5,494 nucleotides of DNA from Oceanospirillaceae bacterium (GTDB taxonomy: Bacteria > Pseudomonadota > Gammaproteobacteria > Pseudomonadales > Balneatricaceae), in the NCBI GenBank assembly GCA_003523085.1, contig DPHD01000064.1:38923-44416 (forward strand). Direction: 5' to 3'. How positions within the stretch are numbered: the stretch's first letter is position 1; every line of letters begins with the position of its first letter. The notes under the pieces were generated by a model. It saw nothing but the letters and a program-made list of their open reading frames with translations. It was not told the origin of the DNA and made no database searches. Positions 1 to 4,460 of this stretch are shown piece by piece. Both the position numbers and the translations under genes were made by a program.

Positions 1-9
1 AGGGCTCGC

Positions 10-2601
10 TTAGCTAACCACAATGTTAACTAGTTTGTTAGGTACAACAATGACCTTACGTACCGCTTTGTCGGTAATAAAGCTTTGCACTTTGTCGTCG
101 GCCAAGGCCAGCTGCTGAATGGTGTCGCGGTCGGTGTTGGCATCGATGCTGATTTTGCTACGCAACTTGCCGTTCACCTGAATCATCATATCGATGTTAG
201 ATTTCACCAACGCCTGGGCATCTACTTCTGGCCATGGGGTTTGCAAAATGTCATCGGTGCCTTCAAAGGCTTGCCACAGACTATGACACAGGTGCGGCGT
301 AAACGGCGACAGTAACAATATAGATGTGCGTAAACTCTCGGCGCGTACGGCTAAACCCTGCTCCGAGCTATCATCAAACTTTGAGGTGGCATTGCTGAGC
401 TCCATAATGGCGGCAATGGCGGTGTTAAAGGTGTTGCGGCGATCGATGTCGTCACTCACCTTTTCGATGGTCACATGGGTTTTACGCCGCATGTCCTGTT
501 GCTTTTGGTTGAGCTTGGCTACATCTAAAGCCGGCGCAATTGGACCAGCTAAGTGTTGCTGTACTTGTCTCCAGAAACGTTTAATAAACCGCTGGGAGCC
601 TTCAAGGCCAGCGTCGGACCACTCTAAAGACTGCTCAGGTGGCGCAGCAAACATAGTGAATAAGCGCACAGCATCGGCACCATACTGGTCAATCATGGTT
701 TGTGGGTCAATGCCGTTGTTTTTTGACTTAGACATTTTACCCATGCCGTCGTACATCACCGCCGATCCATCCGACTTTTTAATAGCGCCGGTAATGCGGC
801 CTTTGTCGTCAATGATGGGGTCTACGTCTAACGGTGAAATCCAATCTTGGCCCCCTTTAGCATCTTCTTGGTAATAGGTATGAGCTAATACCATGCCTTG
901 GCAAAGTAACTTTTTAAAGGGTTCGTCAGAAGACACTAAACCCATATCGCGCATTAACTTATGGAAGAAGCGAGAATAAAGCAGGTGCAAAATAGCGTGC
1001 TCAATACCACCTACATATTGATCCACTGGGGCCCAGTAATCAGCAGAGCCAGGCGCTAACATGCTGTCATGGTGGTTGGCACTCGTAAAACGCGCATAAT
1101 ACCAAGACGACTCCATAAAAGTGTCGAAGGTGTCGGTTTCACGTTCGGCTGCGCCACCACACTTAGGGCAGCTAGTATTAATGAATGAGGCCATCTTTTT
1201 AATCGGCGAACCACTGCCATCAAACTCAACCTCCGTAGGCAATACCACGGGCAGCTGGTCTTCAGGCACCGGCACCGCGCCACAGCTATTACAGTTGATG
1301 ACTGGAATCGGGGCGCCCCAATAGCGTTGGCGTGAAACGCCCCAGTCGCGCAAGCGATAGTTGGTGGTTACTTTGCCTTTGCCTTGCTGCTCGAGTTCGG
1401 CGGCAATGGCATCAAAGGCCAATTGGAACTCCATCTCGTCAAAGACACCAGAGTTAACTAATAAACCTTTGTCGGTATAGGCGGCTTTACTCACGTCTAC
1501 TTCAATAGACTCGTCGACGGGGCGGATCACTTGTTGGATATTAAGGCCGTATTTAGTGGCAAATTCCCAGTCGCGCTGGTCGTGTCCGGGGACCGACATC
1601 ACCGCACCAGAACCATAATCCATCAATACAAAGTTGGCAGTCCATACGGGTACAGGTTGGCCGGTAAGGGGGTGGATGGCGCTAAAGCCCGTGTCCATAC
1701 CTAGCTTTTCCATGGTGGCCATATCCGCTTCGGCCACTTTCATGTTTTTGCAGCTATCGATGAACTCACCCATGGCCGGGTTGTTAGCGGCAGCCTTTAA
1801 TGCCAGTGGGTGTTGTGGTGCAACGGCGACGTAAGTAACACCCATTAGGGTATCCGGGCGCGTGGTAAACACCTCTAAGGCACCGTATTCGGCCACATCA
1901 AAACTCAACTCAACACCCTGGGACCGACCGATCCAATTACGCTGCATGGTGCGTACCTGTTCGGGCCAATCGTCTAATTGGTCTAAGTCGTCAAGTAGCT
2001 GGTCGGCATAGTCGGTGATTTTAAGGAACCATTGAGGGATTTCTTTGCGCTCTACTAAGGCGCCAGAGCGCCAGCCGCGGCCATCAATCACCTGCTCGTT
2101 AGCCAGTACGGTTTGGTCAACGGGGTCCCAGTTAACCACGGCATTTTTTTTGTAAACCAAACCTTTGTCGAGTAACTTGGTAAAAAACCACTGTTCCCAG
2201 CGATAATAAGACGGTTCGCAGGTGGCTAATTCGCGGCTCCAGTCGTAACCAAAACCCATGCGCTTGAGTTGATCACGCATGTAGGCAATGTTCTCGTGAG
2301 TCCACTGGGCTGGTGGCACATTATTTTTCATGGCCGCATTTTCTGCGGGCAGGCCAAAGGCATCCCAACCCATGGGTTGCAAGACGTTTTTGCCTTGCAT
2401 GCGCTGGAAGCGAGAAATCACGTCGCCGATAGTGTAGTTACGCACATGGCCCATGTGTAGTCGGCCACTTGGATATGGGAACATAGACAGGCAGTAGTAC
2501 TTTTCTTGGTCTGGCTTGTCGGTGGCAACAAAGCTGTTGTTGTGTTCCCAAAAGGCTTGAATCTGCGGTTCGATGTCTTGTGCGTAGTATTGTTCGTTCA
2601 T
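10..2601 (-). CDS. leuS: Leucyl-tRNA synthetase (LeuRS), complete
   Basis: This class Ia aminoacyl-tRNA synthetase charges tRNA-Leu with leucine in the cytoplasm, using ATP, and edits mischarged products. From the chosen start the protein has 863 residues, close to the roughly 860 of E. coli LeuRS. Visible landmarks are the HIGH-type motif HMGH at 49-52 within PYPSGRLHMGH, the CP1 editing domain at about 225-415 with TTRPDT (246-251) and the VPGHDQRD segment (337-344, editing Asp344), GVSRQRYWGAPIP at about 421-433, KMSKS at 622-626, the helical anticodon-binding domain at about 660-790, and the small C-terminal domain ending in VRKVIVVPNKLVNIVV. Two CxxC pairs (437/440 and 478/481) form a zinc-ribbon-like insert. 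The other zinc knuckle, at about 158-180, has lost its cysteines (WDPVDQ...GRGWRSG), as in Pseudomonas/Alteromonas-type enzymes. The frame is open to an ATG at 2643, but the family N-terminus matches MNEQYYAQDIEPQIQ, which begins at 2601. Neither start has a clear Shine-Dalgarno sequence. The stop is TAA at 12-10. Confidence 0.98.
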   Translation of the reverse strand: MNEQYYAQDIEPQIQAFWEHNNSFVATDKPDQEKYYCLSMFPYPSGRLHMGHVRNYTIGDVISRFQRMQGKNVLQPMGWDAFGLPAENAAMKNNVPPAQWTHENIAYMRDQLKRMGFGYDWSRELATCEPSYYRWEQWFFTKLLDKGLVYKKNAVVNWDPVDQTVLANEQVIDGRGWRSGALVERKEIPQWFLKITDYADQLLDDLDQLDDWPEQVRTMQRNWIGRSQGVELSFDVAEYGALEVFTTRPDTLMGVTYVAVAPQHPLALKAAANNPAMGEFIDSCKNMKVAEADMATMEKLGMDTGFSAIHPLTGQPVPVWTANFVLMDYGSGAVMSVPGHDQRDWEFATKYGLNIQQVIRPVDESIEVDVSKAAYTDKGLLVNSGVFDEMEFQLAFDAIAAELEQQGKGKVTTNYRLRDWGVSRQRYWGAPIPVINCNSCGAVPVPEDQLPVVLPTEVEFDGSGSPIKKMASFINTSCPKCGGAAERETDTFDTFMESSWYYARFTSANHHDSMLAPGSADYWAPVDQYVGGIEHAILHLLYSRFFHKLMRDMGLVSSDEPFKKLLCQGMVLAHTYYQEDAKGGQDWISPLDVDPIIDDKGRITGAIKKSDGSAVMYDGMGKMSKSKNNGIDPQTMIDQYGADAVRLFTMFAAPPEQSLEWSDAGLEGSQRFIKRFWRQVQQHLAGPIAPALDVAKLNQKQQDMRRKTHVTIEKVSDDIDRRNTFNTAIAAIMELSNATSKFDDSSEQGLAVRAESLRTSILLLSPFTPHLCHSLWQAFEGTDDILQTPWPEVDAQALVKSNIDMMIQVNGKLRSKISIDANTDRDTIQQLALADDKVQSFITDKAVRKVIVVPNKLVNIVVS

Positions 2602-2700
2602 GGCGGCCAGTGAATTAATGCTAGAAATAAAATCGGTCCACATAATACCATTAGAGCGGTGTTAACAGGTAGTTTAGGCGGCAAATAGTTACTGGTTTTT

Positions 2701-2762
2701 TGAGGCTTGACTAAGCGTCATAAATCTAAATAAATGAATTTATTGTGATTAATCAAGCCTCA
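2701..2762. repeat. Nested AT-rich inverted repeats between leuS and tRNA-Arg
   Basis: TGAGGCTTGA (2701-2710) and TCAAGCCTCA (2753-2762) form a perfect 10-base inverted repeat separated by 42 bases. Inside it AATAAAT (2729-2735) and ATTTATT (2738-2744) form a second perfect 7-base inverted repeat with a 2-base centre. The block lies just upstream of the tRNA promoter, where an UP element or Fis-type site would act, and it also covers the likely leuS promoter. It could be a shared regulatory region, a leader hairpin of leuS mRNA, or a small insertion. The sequence does not decide between these. Confidence 0.6.
2729..2756 (-). promoter_or_regulatory. Weak candidate promoter for leuS
   Basis: On the minus strand TTGATT (2756-2751, four of six matches to the -35 consensus) is followed after 16 bases by TTTATT (2734-2729, four of six matches to the -10 consensus). 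Transcription would begin near 2722 and leave a 5' leader of about 120 bases before the leuS ATG at 2601. The -35 box lies in the distal arm of the inverted repeat at 2701-2762. The match is modest in AT-rich DNA, and other placements are possible. Confidence 0.25.
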
Positions 2763-2766
2763 ACGG

Positions 2767-2795
2767 TTGAATTAATAATTTACTGCCGTTACAAT
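2767..2795 (+). promoter_or_regulatory. Sigma-70 promoter of tRNA-Arg with stringent-type discriminator
   Basis: TTGAAT (2767-2772) and TACAAT (2790-2795) are separated by exactly 17 bases and match the -35 and -10 consensus at four and five of six positions. The bases after the -10 box, GCGCCTCCC (2796-2804), are GC-rich. This is the discriminator type that makes stable-RNA promoters sensitive to ppGpp and DksA (known for tRNA and rRNA promoters; inferred here). Transcription should start at about 2802, giving a leader of roughly 40 bases before the mature tRNA. The AT-rich DNA at 2720-2755 could act as an UP element. Confidence 0.85.
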
Positions 2796-2802
2796 GCGCC
2801 TC

Positions 2803-2836
2803 CCTTCTACGGCACTCGCCGGTTTTTTTTAGAAGG
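2803..2836 (+). other. Structured tRNA leader with hairpin and T8 run
   Basis: The short leader between the predicted transcript start and the tRNA can fold in two ways. CGGC (2810-2813) pairs with GCCG (2818-2821) around a 4-base loop and is followed by eight T residues (2823-2830), which looks like a minimal intrinsic terminator. CCTTCTA (2803-2809) is also a perfect complement of TAGAAGG (2830-2836), and that stem would enclose the small hairpin and most of the T run. RNase P would remove this leader at 2842/2843. Whether the hairpin affects transcription is unknown. Confidence 0.5.
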
Positions 2837-2842
2837 TATAGC

Positions 2843-2919
2843 GCGCCCGTAGCTCAGCTGGATAGAGTACTCGGCTACGAACCGAGCGGTCAGAGGTTCG
2901 AATCCTCTCGGGCGCGCCA
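2843..2919 (+). tRNA. tRNA-Arg (anticodon ACG)
   Basis: This is a complete 77-base cloverleaf that decodes CGU, CGC and CGA after A34 is converted to inosine. The acceptor stem GCGCCCG (2843-2849) pairs with CGGGCGC (2909-2915). The D stem is GCTC (2852-2855) with GAGT (2865-2868). The anticodon stem is CTCGG (2870-2874) with CCGAG (2882-2886), and the loop CTACGAA places ACG at 2877-2879. The T stem is AGAGG with CCTCT around the loop TTCGAAT. The discriminator is G2916 and CCA is encoded at 2917-2919. The body is nearly identical to E. coli tRNA-Arg(ACG), with differences mainly in the acceptor stem, the T stem and the discriminator (A in E. coli). It faces away from leuS and has its own promoter and terminator. 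Its 3' end borders the accessory region, the usual integration position for islands. Confidence 0.98.
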
Positions 2920-2925
2920 TTTTCT

Positions 2926-2957
2926 AGAGTTCTTCTAGGGATAACGCAAAGAATTCT
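2926..2957 (+). repeat. Imperfect inverted repeat just after the tRNA
   Basis: AGAGTTCTT (2926-2934) can pair with AAGAATTCT (2949-2957) in RNA through nine pairs, one of them a G-U wobble, around a 14-base loop. It lies in the 3' trailer of the tRNA precursor, between the CCA end and the terminator. It could be a processing structure, but no T run follows it and chance is not excluded. Confidence 0.3.
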
Positions 2958-2972
2958 CCAATATATAAACGT

Positions 2973-3014
2973 AGGCCATGCTTGCTTTACAGCGGTGTGG
3001 CCTTCTTTTTGTCT
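2973..3014 (+). terminator. Intrinsic terminator of tRNA-Arg
   Basis: AGGCCATGC (2973-2981) pairs with GTGTGGCCT (2995-3003) in a nine-pair stem that includes two G-U wobbles. The loop can be tightened by an inner GCT/AGC pairing. The stem is followed directly by a T-rich tract (TTCTTTTTGTCTT). It lies about 55 bases after the tRNA 3' end and is the expected end of the single-tRNA transcript. Confidence 0.75.
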
Positions 3015-3136
3015 TATTGATTTAGTATTGAATCAAGTTCAGTACAGTTCAACGATGACAATAAGTAGGACAAATGAAATCCAAATGATAAGCCTAAGGG
3101 TTGCTCTGTGATATCTGGAGATAGCAATCGGTTTGG
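3015..3136. other. Non-coding junction between tRNA terminator and accessory genes
   Basis: I see no credible gene here. The stretch contains only short imperfect repeats, such as TTGATT with AATCAA near 3017-3036 and TTGCT with AGCAA at 3101-3127. It has no second copy of the tRNA 3' end and no consensus promoter. It lies downstream of the YgjP relic, between that relic and the tRNA unit, so a boundary between core genome and island may fall here. Confidence 0.5.
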
Positions 3137-3336
3137 CTAAACCTTCAGCTCTTTCCTGTGATGCGTCAACCAATCCCGACACTCATGGTAGTTGGGTAAG
3201 ACCTTTTCTATCCGCTGCCAAAAGGCTGGCGAGTGATTGTATGAATCATGTGACACAGTTCGTGGACTACCCCATAGTCGACGATGTAGTGAGATGCCGT
3301 GATGATGGCCTAATAGAACCCGAAGCCGTCACGTTG
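3137..3336 (-). pseudogene. Decayed 3' fragment of a YgjP/DUF45 metallopeptidase gene
   Basis: Read on the minus strand, this is a second, broken copy of the 3' end of the metallopeptidase gene at 3764-4453. It keeps AIITASHYIVDY, the zinc motif HELCH, then HNHSPAFWQ, VLPNYHECRDWL and a terminal TAG at 3139-3137. Two lesions are visible. A TAG at 3312-3310 replaces the Trp of FHWAII, and one base is missing between 3240 and 3241 (opposite G3868 in the intact copy), which shifts the frame just after HELCHMIH. The N-terminal two thirds, including the RWGSC segment, are absent, and similarity fades at about 3336. By hand count there are 16 mismatches in 67 bases at 3147-3213, none in 51 at 3214-3264 apart from the deletion, and 10 in 46 at 3265-3310. 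The plus-strand open frame at 3133-3369 is an antisense shadow of this relic. Confidence 0.92.
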
Positions 3337-3405
3337 GACTTTAATCTGATAACTTTTTTGTATAAATAGCCATTGGTTATTACCTCACCCTTTTGAATTT
3401 AAAGG

Positions 3406-3744
3406 TCAGAAGTTTGCTGCAAGAGAATTGGCAAACTTCTTGCCCTTCTCGGTTAAGACAGCATAACGATAACGTCTATCGTGAATGTCTGTCTCGTATG
3501 TGACAAGGTTTAAAGTCTCAGCCTTACGCTTAACCATCACCTCGTCGCTTAGAATCGTAAGGGTACGCGCTGCGTTTGCCTTACTCATGCCAAGTTCTTT
3601 AATTATATCCTGACCTGTTACACGTCCACGCCTAGCAACGAATAGAAAAACTCTAATCTGTGCCGTGGTTAAATCGCCTAGTTCTGAGAACGATTCTAGA
3701 GTGCTCGCGAGGCCTTTTAATACCTCATTATGTGTTAATTTCAT
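3406..3744 (-). CDS. Small MarR-like winged-helix DNA-binding protein
   Basis: This is a 112-residue cytoplasmic protein with no signal peptide or membrane segment. The pattern is that of a MarR-type winged helix. LTTAQIRVFLFVARRG (about 25-40) is the first core helix, TGQDIIKELGMSKANAARTLTILSD (about 43-67) is the helix-turn-helix with its recognition helix at about 53-66, and YETDIHDRRYRYAVLTEKGKKFANSL (about 83-108) is the charged wing plus terminal helix. The DxxDRRxRxxxLTxKG pattern is the MarR-family wing signature. At 112 residues it is shorter than typical MarR proteins (about 140-150) and has little of the usual dimerisation helices. The start follows AAAGGA by 8 bases, and the gene begins 19 bases after the metallopeptidase stop, so it is probably the last gene of the hsdR operon. 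Regulation of the restriction locus is inferred from context. A phage-derived regulator is an alternative. Confidence 0.85.
   Translation of the reverse strand: MKLTHNEVLKGLASTLESFSELGDLTTAQIRVFLFVARRGRVTGQDIIKELGMSKANAARTLTILSDEVMVKRKAETLNLVTYETDIHDRRYRYAVLTEKGKKFANSLAANF
3408..3440 (-). repeat. Perfect hairpin overlapping the 3' end of the winged-helix gene
   Basis: AGAAGTTTGC (3408-3417) and GCAAACTTCT (3431-3440) form a perfect 10-base inverted repeat with a 13-base loop. It covers the last codons and reaches the TGA stop. In the mRNA it would form a stem at the very end of the operon's coding sequence. No proper T run follows (the next bases read GACCTTTAAATTC), so it is a poor intrinsic terminator. 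It could act as a 3'-end stabiliser, or as a protein-binding site if the winged-helix protein recognises it as DNA. Confidence 0.5.
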
Positions 3745-3752
3745 TTATCACT

Positions 3753-3758
3753 TCCTTT
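3753..3758 (-). promoter_or_regulatory. Ribosome binding site of the winged-helix gene
   Basis: AAAGGA on the minus strand lies 8 bases before the ATG at 3744. It is the clearest Shine-Dalgarno sequence in the window and supports this start. It lies in the 19-base gap after the metallopeptidase stop. Confidence 0.7.
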
Positions 3759-3763
3759 AGAAT

Positions 3764-4453
3764 TTAGCACTTAAGCTCTTGCCCGTGATGCTTCAACCAA
3801 TCTCTACACTCTCTGTAGTTAGGTAGCACCTTCTCCACTTGCTGCCAAAAGGCTGGCGAGTGATTGTGATGAATCATGTGACACAGTTCGTGTATCACCA
3901 CATAATCCACAATATAGTGAGGTGCCATGATGATGGCCCAATGGAAACTGATATCGCCTGAGCGTGAGCAACTGCCCCAGCGAGACTTGTAGCTCTTCAC
4001 CTTGACTGAATTAGGAACAACACCCATAACCTGAGCAAAGCGGACTACCTTCTCATTGAGGCGCTTCTCCGCATGTTGCATGTACCAGCTTGTTAGCTCT
4101 TGCTTTATATCAGCGTCAGCACCTACCGCTAGCTTGCCTAAGGTCAGCTTAACTGCCTCTGATGAACCTTGAATAACCTTTAAGCGATAGTTTCTACCTA
4201 AGTAAGAGAAGGCCTCACCACTCACATATTCTTTAAGCTTCTTAGGCTTCAACAAGGCTTGCTTGCGTAGCTTGTCACGAATCCACGGGGTCTTATCACG
4301 GACAATCTGCTCAATGCGTTCGTCAGCTAACGCCTGCGGAATTATCACCTGCACCTGACGGTCAACCACCTGCACAGAAGCGCTCTTCTTGCGGTTGGTA
4401 CGAATCACCTCTATGGAAAACTCTAGCTTATCTATGGCGGAGATTGAATTCAT
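3764..4453 (-). CDS. YgjP/DUF45-type zinc metallopeptidase beside hsdR
   Basis: This is a predicted cytoplasmic metal-dependent hydrolase of the YgjP (DUF45, COG1451) family, a gluzincin-like fold. From the ATG at 4453 it has 229 residues, a normal length. The N-terminal half (EFSIEVIRTNRKKSASVQVV, then DKTPWIRDKLRKQ) matches the family's RRK-type strand and helical region. The C-terminal half has YKSRWGSCSRSGDISFHW (155-172), the zinc motif HELCH at 188-192 with catalytic Glu189, the NHSPAFW segment (197-203, His198 a likely third ligand) and a terminal RDWL. The frame is open to an ATG at 4546, but that start would overlap hsdR by 86 bases. The ATG at 4453 is 7 bases after the hsdR stop and fits the family N-terminus. 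Its Shine-Dalgarno sequence is weak (GTGAG), suggesting translational coupling. The family is a recurrent neighbour of type I restriction genes, but its substrate is not established. Cleavage of restriction subunits is only a hypothesis. Confidence 0.93.
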   Translation of the reverse strand: MNSISAIDKLEFSIEVIRTNRKKSASVQVVDRQVQVIIPQALADERIEQIVRDKTPWIRDKLRKQALLKPKKLKEYVSGEAFSYLGRNYRLKVIQGSSEAVKLTLGKLAVGADADIKQELTSWYMQHAEKRLNEKVVRFAQVMGVVPNSVKVKSYKSRWGSCSRSGDISFHWAIIMAPHYIVDYVVIHELCHMIHHNHSPAFWQQVEKVLPNYRECRDWLKHHGQELKC

Positions 4454-4460
4454 TGGGTTC

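Noticed and set aside
326..874. Long plus-strand open frame opposite leuS
   Set aside because: leuS on the other strand is certain along its full length, and the plus-strand translation shows no protein-like pattern. The other frames opposite leuS and hsdR were dismissed for the same reason.
2602..2643. leuS start at the upstream ATG (14 extra residues MWTDFISSINSLAA)
   Set aside because: LeuRS homologues begin at the residue equivalent to the ATG at 2601, and no Shine-Dalgarno sequence supports the upstream start.
2689..2721. Possible leader peptide upstream of leuS (ATG at 2721, MTLSQASKNQ then TAA)
   Set aside because: It has no ribosome binding site, only one leucine codon and no terminator/antiterminator pair after it, so it does not look like an attenuator.
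3101..3127. Imperfect hairpin TTGCT/AGCAA with inner ATCT/AGAT as a terminator
   Set aside because: A 7-base bulge, a 2-base loop and no T run on either side make it unlikely to act as a terminator.
2920..3136. Attachment-site duplicate of the tRNA 3' end
   Set aside because: I found no second copy of the T-arm/acceptor sequence here or elsewhere in the window. A distal copy could lie outside it.
3133..3369. Plus-strand open frame of 78 residues
   Set aside because: It is antisense to the YgjP relic on the minus strand. The relic's match to the intact gene explains the sequence, and the frame has no recognisable domain.
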